From positions 2,728,001 to 2,792,000 of the forward strand of contig NZ_CP020465.1 in the NCBI RefSeq assembly GCF_002076895.1: DNA of 64,000 nucleotides, written 5' to 3'. Numbering within the stretch: the first letter of the stretch is position 1; the number at the start of each line of letters is the position of its first letter. Made by a program: the position numbers and the translations under genes. The DNA comes from Cognaticolwellia beringensis. Its GTDB lineage: Bacteria; Pseudomonadota; Gammaproteobacteria; Enterobacterales; Alteromonadaceae. This document shows, in pieces, positions 55,659 to 64,000 of the stretch. The notes beneath the pieces were generated by a model. The model was not told the DNA's origin and made no database searches. It saw only the letters and a program-made list of their open reading frames with translations.

Positions 55659-56645
55659 ATGAAGCAAGAGCTTAATACATTGAAAAATGAACATGATGAC
55701 GCTACAGAAATTGTAGAAGACTTAACAGTACAGGGTCCTGGGCATATGCTCAAAGAAGCGCGAGAAATGCGTGGATTAAGCGAGCAGCAAGTTGCTGACA
55801 AACTTAATTTTAGAACCCGCTTAGTACAAGATATTGAAATTAATAAATTTGACCGTAATTTACCTGAGGCTTTTAATCGTGGTTATCTTAAAAATTACGC
55901 CAAGTTGGTTAATATTGCAGAAGCCGATGTTCTAAACAGTTACGACCAATTAGCGGTCACACAGCGCGAATGTGCTGGCATGCAAAGCTTCTCCAAAGGC
56001 ACTGCAAAACAAGCTGAACACAACATGCTAATGTGGATCACTTACCTTATTTTAGCGATATTATTTACCGCAACTGTAGTTTGGTGGCTGCAAACACCTT
56101 CTGAGCAACCAGAACCGATAGAGGTTGCTCCTACTGAGATATCAGCTTTAGAAAATAGTGCTATTGCTCAAAGTAATTTAACAGATAGCAACAGTCCAAC
56201 AGATGAAAGCACCACACAAGATGGCGAGTCAATGGTTGCTGACATTAACGCTATTAATACTGAAACAAACGTAACTGTAGAAAGCACCGGTAAAACAGCA
56301 GCGCTGAAAGATGAAAATATGTCATTAAACAGTGACTCAAACAACGCTCAAGCTAGCTTACCTAATGAGAAGGTTGTTGAGCAAAGCGCATCGACCATAG
56401 CTGCTAATGTGGTATTTACTTTCTCTGGTGATTGTTGGGTTAATATTTATGATGCTACAGGTGAAAGACTTGCTTGGGGCGTAAAAAAGTCTGGCTATAT
56501 TATGCGAATTTCAGGTCAAGCGCCTTTCTCGATTACTTTAGGAAAACCTGAATTAGTACAAATAGATTACAATGATGTCCCCGTTGATTTAGCTGTTTAT
56601 AATGCTGGGAATATTGCCAAGTTTTCATTACCACTAGTGCCTTAA
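55659..56645 (+). CDS. rodZ: Cytoskeleton protein RodZ
   Basis: A 328-residue inner-membrane protein linking MreB to the elongation machinery. A cytoplasmic HTH domain is at residues about 30-100 (GHMLKEAREMRGLSEQQVAD, LPEAFNRGYLKNYAKLV). One transmembrane segment follows (MLMWITYLILAILFTATVVW). Then comes a Ser/Thr/Asn-rich periplasmic linker and a C-terminal DUF4115 beta domain (VVFTFSGDCWVNIYDATGER). It lies 12 bp after pilW, start ATG 55659 (preceded by an in-frame TTG). Confidence 0.95.
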   Translation: MKQELNTLKNEHDDATEIVEDLTVQGPGHMLKEAREMRGLSEQQVADKLNFRTRLVQDIEINKFDRNLPEAFNRGYLKNYAKLVNIAEADVLNSYDQLAVTQRECAGMQSFSKGTAKQAEHNMLMWITYLILAILFTATVVWWLQTPSEQPEPIEVAPTEISALENSAIAQSNLTDSNSPTDESTTQDGESMVADINAINTETNVTVESTGKTAALKDENMSLNSDSNNAQASLPNEKVVEQSASTIAANVVFTFSGDCWVNIYDATGERLAWGVKKSGYIMRISGQAPFSITLGKPELVQIDYNDVPVDLAVYNAGNIAKFSLPLVP

Positions 56646-56692
56646 TACGGTAAAATCTTGTTTAATTAACGTAACAATATTGAAGTTTTATT

Positions 56693-57811
56693 ATGTTTAA
56701 AGAATCTCCTATTATTCGTCGAAAGTCCCGCCAGATTATGGTTGGCAATGTGCCCGTTGGTGGCGATGCACCTATTACAGTTCAGTCCATGACCAACACG
56801 CTAACCACTGATGTTGCTGCAACGGTTGCACAAATTAATGCACTTGAAGCTGTTGGTGCTGATATTGTTCGTGTAAGTGTACCGACAATGGACGCTGCTG
56901 AAGCCTTTCGTGAAATAAAGCTACAAACTAATATTCCGTTAGTTGCTGATATTCATTTTGATTATCGTATTGCCTTAAAAGTAGCGGAATATGGTGTTGA
57001 CTGTTTACGCATCAACCCAGGTAATATTGGCCGTGAAGACAGGGTTCGTTCTGTTGTTGAGTGCGCTCGTGATAATAACATCCCTATTAGAATTGGCGTT
57101 AACGGTGGCTCGTTAGAGAAAGACATTCAAGAAAGATATACCGAACCAACACCAGAAGCACTGTTAGAATCAGCCATGCGCCATGTGGATATTCTTGATC
57201 GCTTAAACTTTGATCAGTTTAAAGTTAGCGTAAAAGCCTCGGACGTTTTTCTTGCCGTTGGTGCTTATCGCTTATTAGCGAAACAAATAGATAACCCTTT
57301 GCATTTAGGCATCACAGAAGCGGGTGGTTTACGCTCAGGCTCAGTTAAATCATCAGTAGGGCTTGGTTTATTGCTTGCTGAAGGCATTGGCGATACCTTG
57401 AGAGTGTCATTAGCCGCTGATCCTATTGAAGAAATTAAAGTTGGTTTTGATATTTTAAAATCACTTAAGCTGCGCAGTCGCGGCATAAACTTTATTGCTT
57501 GCCCGAGTTGTTCACGTCAAGAGTTCGATGTTATCTCAACAGTAAATGCCTTAGAACAACGTGTTGAAGACATTATGACGCCGATGGATGTTTCAATTAT
57601 TGGCTGTATTGTTAATGGACCAGGTGAGGCACTAATCTCTGATTTAGGTTTAACCGGCAGCAGTAAAAAGAGTGGCTATTACCTTGATGGTATTCGTCAA
57701 AAAGAGCGCTTTGATAACAATAATCTCGTTGACCAACTTGAACAACGAATTCGCGCAAAAGCTAAAATGCTTGATGCAAGTTATAAAATTGCGATACAAG
57801 AGATCGATTAA
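56693..57811 (+). CDS. ispG: 4-hydroxy-3-methylbut-2-enyl diphosphate synthase
   Basis: A 372-residue iron-sulfur enzyme of the MEP isoprenoid pathway. It begins [20 protein letters not shown], with [12 protein letters not shown] and [13 protein letters not shown]. The cluster ligands are in [12 protein letters not shown] and [16 protein letters not shown]. Same size as E. coli IspG (372). Expression with ispB elsewhere in the window feeds ubiquinone and cell-wall lipid carriers. Confidence 0.97.
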   Translation: MFKESPIIRRKSRQIMVGNVPVGGDAPITVQSMTNTLTTDVAATVAQINALEAVGADIVRVSVPTMDAAEAFREIKLQTNIPLVADIHFDYRIALKVAEYGVDCLRINPGNIGREDRVRSVVECARDNNIPIRIGVNGGSLEKDIQERYTEPTPEALLESAMRHVDILDRLNFDQFKVSVKASDVFLAVGAYRLLAKQIDNPLHLGITEAGGLRSGSVKSSVGLGLLLAEGIGDTLRVSLAADPIEEIKVGFDILKSLKLRSRGINFIACPSCSRQEFDVISTVNALEQRVEDIMTPMDVSIIGCIVNGPGEALISDLGLTGSSKKSGYYLDGIRQKERFDNNNLVDQLEQRIRAKAKMLDASYKIAIQEID

Positions 57812-57973
57812 TAAGGCTTAATTCATTACGCTATCGCACTGTTATTTACGTTTGATAGCAAACTGCCTATACTATGCGCGCGGTAAAATATGTTTGCGCG
57901 CCCGATAAAATTATTCTTTGTATAAGCAATGAATAGATAATTGAATAGATAAACACTAGCGAGAAAATGATAC

Positions 57974-59248
57974 GTGAGTAAAGCACTACAAGCAATTAGA
58001 GGTATGAACGACTGTTTACCTAATGAAACAGGTATATGGCAAATGGTAGAAGCGGTATTGCGCCGAGTTGCCAGTAATTACGGCTTTGCTGAAATACGTA
58101 TGCCGATTGTCGAGTCAACGGCTCTATTTAAACGCTCTATAGGCGAAGTTACTGATATTGTTGAAAAGGAAATGTATACCTTTGAAGATCGCAATGGTGA
58201 TAGCTTAACATTACGACCAGAAGGTACTGCCAGTTGTGTACGTGCTGGTAATCAACATGGATTACTGTATAACCAAGAGCAGCGCTTATGGTATATGGGG
58301 CCAATGTTTCGTCATGAACGTCCACAAAAAGGTCGTTACCGTCAATTTCACCAGTTTGGCTTAGAGGCCTTTGGTATAGCAACACCAGATATTGACGCTG
58401 AAATCATTATGTTAACTTCTCGACTTTGGCGGGAACTTGGTATTAATGAATTTGTCACACTAGAACTAAATTCATTGGGTTCGAACGAAGAGCGTGCAAA
58501 ATATCGAGATGCGCTCGTGATATTTTTAACGGAAAAAGAACATCTGTTAGATGAAGATAGTAAGCGCCGTATGCACACCAACCCATTGCGTGTGTTGGAC
58601 AGTAAAAACCCAGATGTTCAAGCAGCATTGGTTGGCGCACCTAAATTAGCGGATTACTTTGGTGAAGAGTCTAGTGAACATTTTACCTCAGTTTGTCAGC
58701 GCTTAGATGCTGCTGGTATAAAGTATGTGGTTAACGATCGTTTAGTCCGCGGCTTAGATTATTATAATCGCACAGTTTTTGAATGGGTGACTTCTAGCTT
58801 AGGTGCCCAAGGTACTATTTGTGCTGGTGGCCGATATGATGGCTTAGTTGAACAACTTGGTGGCAAATCAACACCAGGATTTGGCTTCGCTTTAGGCATT
58901 GAACGTTTAGTGTTAATGCTGACCAGTTTAGAAAAAGCTAATAATATTAGAGCTCAAGTAGATGCTTACGTTATTATGCTGGGAAATGATGTTGAAATCA
59001 CCGCTAACGGCCTAGCAGAACAATGGCGAGATCAGGTGCCAGATATTCGGTTACAATGTCACTGCGGTGGCGGCAATATGAAAAAACAAATGAAGCGTGC
59101 GGATAAATCGGGTGCCCAAATAGCATTGATTCTTGGTGAAGATGAAATAGCTCAAAAAACGGTAACCGTAAAATATTTGCGTGGACAACAAGAACAACAA
59201 AGTATTCCACTTGAGCAAGTGCCAAGTCTTTTAACAAATTTACTTTAA
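57974..59248 (+). CDS. hisS: Histidyl-tRNA synthetase
   Basis: A 424-residue class II synthetase. Motif 2 is [19 protein letters not shown], the HisA motifs are [16 protein letters not shown] and [15 protein letters not shown], motif 3 is [15 protein letters not shown], and an anticodon-binding domain lies at the end. A GTG start (57974) precedes [15 protein letters not shown], which matches family starts. The 162-bp gap after ispG may contain its own promoter. yfgM follows at 9 bp. Confidence 0.97.
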   Translation: MSKALQAIRGMNDCLPNETGIWQMVEAVLRRVASNYGFAEIRMPIVESTALFKRSIGEVTDIVEKEMYTFEDRNGDSLTLRPEGTASCVRAGNQHGLLYNQEQRLWYMGPMFRHERPQKGRYRQFHQFGLEAFGIATPDIDAEIIMLTSRLWRELGINEFVTLELNSLGSNEERAKYRDALVIFLTEKEHLLDEDSKRRMHTNPLRVLDSKNPDVQAALVGAPKLADYFGEESSEHFTSVCQRLDAAGIKYVVNDRLVRGLDYYNRTVFEWVTSSLGAQGTICAGGRYDGLVEQLGGKSTPGFGFALGIERLVLMLTSLEKANNIRAQVDAYVIMLGNDVEITANGLAEQWRDQVPDIRLQCHCGGGNMKKQMKRADKSGAQIALILGEDEIAQKTVTVKYLRGQQEQQSIPLEQVPSLLTNLL

Positions 59249-59257
59249 GGGTTAGTT

Positions 59258-59896
59258 TTGGATATACATCAAACAGAAGAACAACAAGTCGAAGCAATCA
59301 AAAGTTTTTGGAGTAACAATGGTAATGCAATTATTGCAGGTTTAGCCATTGGTTTTTCAGGGTTTATTGGCCTTAATTATTATAACGACCATAAATTACA
59401 ACAAGAGTTAAATACTTCTGAAGCCTATCAAACGATGATTGAAGCTGCGACTGAAGATAGCGCTGCTTTTGAAGCCGCAGGTAAAGCTTTTATTGCTGAG
59501 AATGAGGCATCTAGTTATACCATGTTAACGGCTATTGCTTTAGCTAAAGAAGCTGCCGAAAAACAAGACTGGCAGCAAGCTCAAACGTATTTAAGCACTG
59601 CAATTGAAAAATCAGTTGATGACGGTATTAAAGCAATTGCTACTGTGCGCTTAGCTCGAGTGCAGTTACAATTAGAGGAATATGAAGCAGCGCTAGCGAC
59701 ATTAACGCCAAAATTACCCGCGTCATTTGACGCTAGCGTTGAAGAAATTAGAGGTGATATCTACTTTAAACAAGGTAAAACAGAGTTAGCGCGTAATGCT
59801 TATCAAGCGGCAATTGATGATGCCACTGATGGAACTAACCCTGCTTTACAAATGAAATTAGATAACTTAGCGCAAGTCATTAACTTAAACAAATAG
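59258..59896 (+). CDS. yfgM: YfgM family SecYEG-associated protein
   Basis: A 212-residue membrane-anchored protein: a short cytoplasmic start (DIHQTEEQQVEAIKSFW), one transmembrane helix (AIIAGLAIGFSGFIGLNYY) and a periplasmic TPR-like domain (YLSTAIEKSVDDGIKAIATV, LAQVINLNK). E. coli YfgM binds SecYEG and PpiD and helps secreted proteins fold. A TTG start at 59258 is needed to give the normal N-terminus. It lies between hisS and bamB as in E. coli. Confidence 0.93.
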   Translation: MDIHQTEEQQVEAIKSFWSNNGNAIIAGLAIGFSGFIGLNYYNDHKLQQELNTSEAYQTMIEAATEDSAAFEAAGKAFIAENEASSYTMLTAIALAKEAAEKQDWQQAQTYLSTAIEKSVDDGIKAIATVRLARVQLQLEEYEAALATLTPKLPASFDASVEEIRGDIYFKQGKTELARNAYQAAIDDATDGTNPALQMKLDNLAQVINLNK

Positions 59897-59910
59897 AGAG
59901 TGGTGTAAGC

Positions 59911-61119
59911 ATGTTTACCAGTAAACGCTTTAACAAAAGCCTACTTGCTATCTGTTTTTTAGCGATAGGGATTTCTGCGTGTTCATCTACAGATGATGAA
60001 GACGAAGATCTAAAGGTCGCCGAATTAACCGAAATCGAAGCATTGTTTGAGCCCGTTGTAAAATGGGATGCAAGTGTAGGTGATGGTGTCGGACGTTACT
60101 TCTCTCGCATTCAACCTGTTGTTGCATATGGAAAAGTTTTTAGTGCAAGTCGTGAAGGTGAAGCCTTTGCATTCGATGAAAATACCGGTGAAAAAGTTTG
60201 GCATGCAGACTTAAGTGACATAGAAAATAAACGTGGATTTTTCGACGATAAAGTACCAGCTTTAATTAGTGGTGGTGTTGTTGCTGGTATTAATAAAGTT
60301 TTTTTCGGTAGCGAGAATGGTGATGTTTTTGCCCTTGAAGCTGACAGCGGTAAATTGTCATGGCGAGGTAAAGTTAAAGGTGAAGTGATTGCTGCACCCG
60401 CGCTTGACTCTGGAAAGCTAGTGGTTAACACCGCTTCTGGTGTGATGAAGGCATTTAATGCTTCAAATGGACAGGACGACTGGCAAGTTGAACAAGACGT
60501 TCCACCACTGACTTTACGAGGCATTAGTGCACCCGTAATTGCCGGTGGCGGTGTTATTGTTGGTTCGGCTGACGGTTCATTATCTGTTTATTTGCTTGAA
60601 CAAGGTCGTCAAGGCTGGACTGTAGATATCGGTGAAGCGGCAGGTTCGACAGAACTAGAACGTGTTATCGATGTTGATTCAACTCCCTTAGTTTATGGCG
60701 ATAATATTTATACAGTGTCTTCGCGCGGTAACTTAAGTGCGGTTGAATTACGTTCAGGACGGGTATTATGGCAGCGCCAATATTCTTCTTATCGTGAAAT
60801 ATCGATCAGTGGTAATAGCTTGTTTTTAACTGATGTTAAAGGACATGTATATGCGATAGATCGCAATAATGGTTTAGAGCTATGGAGCCAATTATCTTTT
60901 AGTAACCGAGGTTTAACAGGACCTGTTCCTTTTGGAAGTTATGTAGTTGTCGGTGATTTTGAAGGTTACTTACATTGGTTAGATCAAGCTACAGGCGAAA
61001 TAGTCGCTCGTCATCATGTTGACAGTAGCGGTATTCATTCAACGCCAACAGTTGAAAATAACGTTTTATACAGTCAAGCACGTAATGGCGACTTAGAAGC
61101 TATTACTATTACAAAATAA
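59911..61119 (+). CDS. bamB: Outer-membrane assembly lipoprotein BamB
   Basis: A 402-residue lipoprotein of the BAM complex. The signal peptide ends with lipobox ISAC (Cys about 24). The mature part is an eight-bladed PQQ-type propeller with repeats such as GKVFSASREGEAFAFDENTG, VFFGSENGDVFALEADSGK and VVGDFEGYLHWLDQATGE. It helps BamA insert porins such as the one at 7.3 kb. A hairpin follows at 61179. Confidence 0.96.
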   Translation: MFTSKRFNKSLLAICFLAIGISACSSTDDEDEDLKVAELTEIEALFEPVVKWDASVGDGVGRYFSRIQPVVAYGKVFSASREGEAFAFDENTGEKVWHADLSDIENKRGFFDDKVPALISGGVVAGINKVFFGSENGDVFALEADSGKLSWRGKVKGEVIAAPALDSGKLVVNTASGVMKAFNASNGQDDWQVEQDVPPLTLRGISAPVIAGGGVIVGSADGSLSVYLLEQGRQGWTVDIGEAAGSTELERVIDVDSTPLVYGDNIYTVSSRGNLSAVELRSGRVLWQRQYSSYREISISGNSLFLTDVKGHVYAIDRNNGLELWSQLSFSNRGLTGPVPFGSYVVVGDFEGYLHWLDQATGEIVARHHVDSSGIHSTPTVENNVLYSQARNGDLEAITITK

Positions 61120-61178
61120 AGTATTCAACTGGCTGATTAATAAATATTGGTTAGTTGAATATTTAGACTAAAATTATA

Positions 61179-61212
61179 AACGGCTCCAGTGCAAAAATGT
61201 GCTGGAGCCGTT
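61179..61212 (+). terminator. Hairpin between bamB and der
   Basis: The 11-bp arms AACGGCTCCAG and CTGGAGCCGTT have a 12-nt loop, followed by a weak GTTTATTA run. Partial read-through into der is possible. Confidence 0.7.
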
Positions 61213-61277
61213 GTTTATTAATAAAACTGATATAATTTTAACGTTATATTGAGTTTAAAGAGAAATTTGAGGTGAAC

Positions 61278-62753
61278 ATGCTTCCTGTAGTAGCACTTGT
61301 TGGACGACCTAATGTCGGCAAATCAACATTATTTAATAGACTAACGCGCAGTCGAGACGCTTTAGTTGCAGACTATCCAGGGTTAACTCGTGATCGCCAA
61401 TACGGTAAAGCGGAAGTTGAAGAACATCCTTTTATTGTTATTGATACTGGTGGTATTGAAGGCAACGAGAAAGGTATAGATGCACTCATGGCAGAGCAAT
61501 CATTGATCGCGATTGATGAAGCAGATGCTGTGTTATTTATGGTCGATGCAAGAGCGGGCTTAACCTCGGCTGACCAAGGTATTGCGAGCCATTTACGTAA
61601 GCAAGATAAAAAAGTCTTCTTAGTAGCCAATAAAGTAGACGGTATAGATGCCGACTCTGCCGTTGCTGACTTTTATTCGCTTGGTTTAGGTGATGCAGTT
61701 CACCAAATTGCGGCAGCACATGGTCGTGGGGTTACACAACTATTAACCTTAGCGCTAACGCCTCATATTGAAGAACTGGGTAGGCCAAAAGCTCAAGAAA
61801 ATGATGAATTTGACGGTGATTATGACGAAAATATCGATCATGAAGCACTCGATCAAAAAAATATTGATGAAGCACCCGAAGAAACAGACACCATAAAGTT
61901 AGCGATTATTGGTAAGCCTAACGTTGGTAAATCAACGTTAACTAATCGTATTTTAGGTGAAGACAGAGTTGTGGTATTTGATATGCCAGGGACAACACGT
62001 GATAGCGTATATATCCCAATGGAGCATAATGGCCGTCCTTATACCTTAATTGATACTGCAGGTATTCGTCGCCGCAAGAATGTTACTGATATTGTAGAAA
62101 AGTTTTCTGTTATTAAAACTTTACGTGCGATTGAAGATGCGAACGTTTGTTTGTTGATTATTGATGCTCAAGAGGGCATAAGTGACCAAGATTTAAGTCT
62201 ACTTGGCTTTATTCTTGAAGCGGGTCGCTCTTTAGTTTTAGCGGTCAACAAATGGGATGGTTTAGATGATCATGTTAAAGAGCGTATAAAATCTGAATTA
62301 GATCGTCGTTTAGGTTTCATTGATTTTGCGCGTGTTCATTTTATATCGGCATTACACGGAACAGGTGTTGGTCATTTATACGAATCTGTTGAAGAAGCTT
62401 TTGTTTCAGCAACTAAACGCATCTCTACTTCAATGGTTACTAAGATTCTAGATATGGCAGTGTTTGATCATCAGCCACCTATGCATCATGGTCGTCGAAT
62501 TAAGCTAAAATATGCTCATGCGGGTGGTTATAACCCACCAATTATCGTTATTCATGGTAATTTGGCGAAAAATTTACCGCTTTCTTATAAACGTTATTTA
62601 ATGAATTACTATCGTAAATCATTAAAAATTATGGGTACGCCAATTAGAATTGAATTTAGAGAAACCTCTAATCCGTTTGCGGGTAAGAAAAAACTTACCT
62701 ATACCGAGCAAAAGAAAATGGCACGTGCAACACAAGGTTATAAGAAAGATTAA
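61278..62753 (+). CDS. der: Ribosome-assembly GTPase Der (EngA)
   Basis: A 491-residue tandem GTPase for 50S maturation. The first G domain is at residues 1-165 ([29 protein letters not shown]) and the second at about 205-375 ([33 protein letters not shown]). A KH-like domain ends with [11 protein letters not shown]. The acidic linker ([18 protein letters not shown]) is longer than some. ATG 61278 is preceded by GAGGTG; the in-frame GTG two codons earlier is less likely. Confidence 0.97.
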   Translation: MLPVVALVGRPNVGKSTLFNRLTRSRDALVADYPGLTRDRQYGKAEVEEHPFIVIDTGGIEGNEKGIDALMAEQSLIAIDEADAVLFMVDARAGLTSADQGIASHLRKQDKKVFLVANKVDGIDADSAVADFYSLGLGDAVHQIAAAHGRGVTQLLTLALTPHIEELGRPKAQENDEFDGDYDENIDHEALDQKNIDEAPEETDTIKLAIIGKPNVGKSTLTNRILGEDRVVVFDMPGTTRDSVYIPMEHNGRPYTLIDTAGIRRRKNVTDIVEKFSVIKTLRAIEDANVCLLIIDAQEGISDQDLSLLGFILEAGRSLVLAVNKWDGLDDHVKERIKSELDRRLGFIDFARVHFISALHGTGVGHLYESVEEAFVSATKRISTSMVTKILDMAVFDHQPPMHHGRRIKLKYAHAGGYNPPIIVIHGNLAKNLPLSYKRYLMNYYRKSLKIMGTPIRIEFRETSNPFAGKKKLTYTEQKKMARATQGYKKD

Positions 62754-63177
62754 GTGGTTAATGTGTCATTGGTAGTACAGATATAAAATGGAAAAAGCTG
62801 ATTATTATATCAGCTTTTTTTTATGAAAAATTTAACCATGACCAATTTCATTATGCACTGGTCTACTTTACTCTCAGCTAAAATTAACCAATATACGGTA
62901 AATAATGAGTTGTTCATGATAATAGGCTCCTGCATTGTCTAATAAGCTGTATCGATGTGAGAATGATTAAATAAATAATACCGTAGTGTTTTATTTTAAC
63001 CCGTAAAATGATCCGATAATGAGTGAGATTAGTATAATTGAGCACGGAATTATATTAGTGATAAATGATATTGCTTTCACAGTAATATTCCGCTAATGTT
63101 AAAATCGCTAAGCAGCTTATTTAAAAGTATTATTTTGTTTTTTTTCGTTTCATTTATGTTAAACCTTTTGGAAATTT
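62754..63177. other. Intergenic region after der, about 420 bp
   Basis: Begins with the der terminator listed separately. The rest is AT-rich, with no ORF or RNA motif that I recognise; the promoter of the PilZ gene must lie at the right end. Confidence 0.45.
62792..62822 (+). terminator. Rho-independent terminator after der
   Basis: AAAAAGCTGAT and ATCAGCTTTTT pair around TATTAT-type loop bases, followed by eight T in total. Confidence 0.93.
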
Positions 63178-63861
63178 ATGTCTGATAATGCTACAAAAAT
63201 GGATACGGTAGGGCGGTTAAATAACAATTTGGCTTTGTTGCACCCTGGCTCTGTAGTGACATTAGATATGTCGACCCCCGCGGGTCAGCGCGGTAAATTC
63301 CGATCAACTTTCATTGGCTATTTGAAAAAAAACTACGTCTTAGTACAATATCCCGACAGCACAAAAATGGGCAGCTTTGCAAAATACATAGCGCCAGGCA
63401 TGGGCGTTACAGTACGGGGATTAATTGAAGGTCATGAAGGCGCTGTAGTCGCGTTTGTCTCCAATGTTAAGCAATCAATTCAAATACCATCACGAATTTT
63501 AGTACTTGAATTTCCTAGAGAAGTTAGTTTACAAAATTTACGTGCTTCAATGCGTATTGAAACGCATATTAAAGCTAAAACTAAGATAAAAGATGAATAC
63601 TGGTCTTCAGTTATATCTGATATTTCTGTCTCAGGCTGCAAACTAATGATTAATAACGGTGAAAAACTGACCCTAACGGATGATAAGCCAGTTGAAATCA
63701 TCATTGAAGACTTTCAAAGTTTAAAAAACCTTAAGTTAGAAGCTGATATTTGTAACAGTAAAATCCAAGCGGGTGGCGTGATGCTTGGTGTTAAATTTAG
63801 TGACACATGTAAAGCTGAAGTAACTAAACTTCTACAGGAAGCGGTTATTTTACCGAGCTAA
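63178..63861 (+). CDS. PilZ-domain cyclic di-GMP receptor, YcgR-like
   Basis: A 227-residue cytosolic protein. The N-terminal YcgR-like domain (residues 20-105, LLHPGSVVTLDMSTPAGQRG, VLVQYPDSTKMG) precedes a PilZ domain with LRASMRIETH (RxxxR) and SDISVSGCKLMI (DxSxxG), both needed for cyclic di-GMP binding. It could act on motility or pili; the output is unknown. It could read signals from the two cyclases in this window. The 3' end overlaps xseA by a few bases, convergent. Confidence 0.88.
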   Translation: MSDNATKMDTVGRLNNNLALLHPGSVVTLDMSTPAGQRGKFRSTFIGYLKKNYVLVQYPDSTKMGSFAKYIAPGMGVTVRGLIEGHEGAVVAFVSNVKQSIQIPSRILVLEFPREVSLQNLRASMRIETHIKAKTKIKDEYWSSVISDISVSGCKLMINNGEKLTLTDDKPVEIIIEDFQSLKNLKLEADICNSKIQAGGVMLGVKFSDTCKAEVTKLLQEAVILPS

Positions 63862-64000
63862 TTTACTTGTACTGCTATAACTTTAGCGTCGATAACGCCA
63901 TCTGAAACTTCCACTTTAATATTAGTGTCTATATTAATATCATTAATACTTTTAATCATTTTCCCCTCAACATCACGGGTGATGCTGTAACCGCGAGCAA
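63858..64000 (-). CDS. xseA: Exodeoxyribonuclease VII large subunit, C-terminal end (5' part outside window)
   Basis: The minus-strand frame is open to the right edge and reads ARGYSITRDVEGKMIKSIND, then KVEVSDGVIDAKVIAVQ and stop. The LARGYS...DGxI pattern is the conserved C-terminus of XseA, which with XseB degrades single-stranded DNA. Only about 46 residues are seen. Its TAG (63858-63860) overlaps the TAA of the PilZ gene. xseA near der is common in gammaproteobacteria. Confidence 0.88.
   Translation of the reverse strand, partial: ARGYSITRDVEGKMIKSINDINIDTNIKVEVSDGVIDAKVIAVQVN

Noticed and set aside
60111..60524. 137-codon antisense ORF in bamB
   Set aside because: Shadow of bamB; no start signal and no recognisable domain.

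Overview
The window looks like a chromosome segment of an AT-rich marine gammaproteobacterium of the Alteromonadales, most likely Colwelliaceae (Colwellia or Thalassotalea type). This rests on two things. The gene blocks have a gammaproteobacterial order: rplU-rpmA-obgE with divergent ispB; thrL-thrABC; and rlmN-pilW-rodZ-ispG-hisS-yfgM-bamB-der followed by xseA. The encoded proteins also show close residue-level resemblance to Enterobacteria, Vibrio and Alteromonadales homologues. No tRNA, rRNA, CRISPR array or prophage was found. The taxonomic call is inference, because no search could be run.

Layout. 1-3.5 kb: the 3' part of a cyanophycin synthetase (cphA) and a second Mur-ligase-type protein, i.e. 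a storage-polymer locus. 3.6-5.1 kb: a CobT/VWA-like gene remnant and a complete IS3-family element (3848-5118) with 3-bp target duplication, whose transposase has lost one base. 5.1-11.6 kb: a membrane diguanylate cyclase, a small conserved protein, an OprD-like porin, an RluA-type pseudouridine synthase with a coiled-coil extension, and a sugar/choline-kinase-like phosphotransferase. 11.7-17.9 kb: a probable glutarate/lysine catabolic locus, with a LysR regulator divergent from gcdH, then a fused alpha-beta 2-oxoacid dehydrogenase E1 translationally coupled to a FabD-like acyltransferase, and an ArgR regulator. 18.2-22.7 kb: galM, ispB, rplU, rpmA, obgE.

22.8-30.9 kb is a molybdenum cofactor locus. 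A seven-gene minus-strand operon (moaA-mobA-moaB-modA-modB-modC-moeB) sits under a Moco-type riboswitch, with moeA and an alpha/beta hydrolase divergent. The operon therefore joins molybdate import to cofactor synthesis. 31-34.6 kb: dbpA, a DUF3718 secreted protein, the SOS gene yebG with a clear LexA box, and a YgjP-type metallopeptidase. 35.4-37.3 kb: a three-gene signalling operon (CheY-like receiver, CheC-like phosphatase, PAS-GGDEF cyclase). 37.4-42.4 kb: thrL leader, attenuator and thrABC. 42.7-50.3 kb: ung, a class V aminotransferase, a GNAT protein, a PuuB-like oxidase, a 2-hydroxyacid dehydrogenase, nnrS, a DUF2164 protein, a tiny membrane ORF and iscX. 50.5-54.3 kb: maeA, ndk, rlmN. 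54.3-64 kb: pilW (with a LysM domain), rodZ, ispG, hisS, yfgM, bamB, der, a PilZ protein and the 3' end of xseA.

Most of the window is ordinary housekeeping sequence. The less ordinary parts are the E1/acyltransferase/ArgR module, the CphA partner protein, the riboswitch-led mo operon, the CheY-CheC-cyclase operon, the PilW-LysM fusion and an unusual number of short tandem repeats (7, 8, 12, 15, 17 and 20-bp units), several touching gene starts or ends. I did not see a clearly new defence or mobile system.
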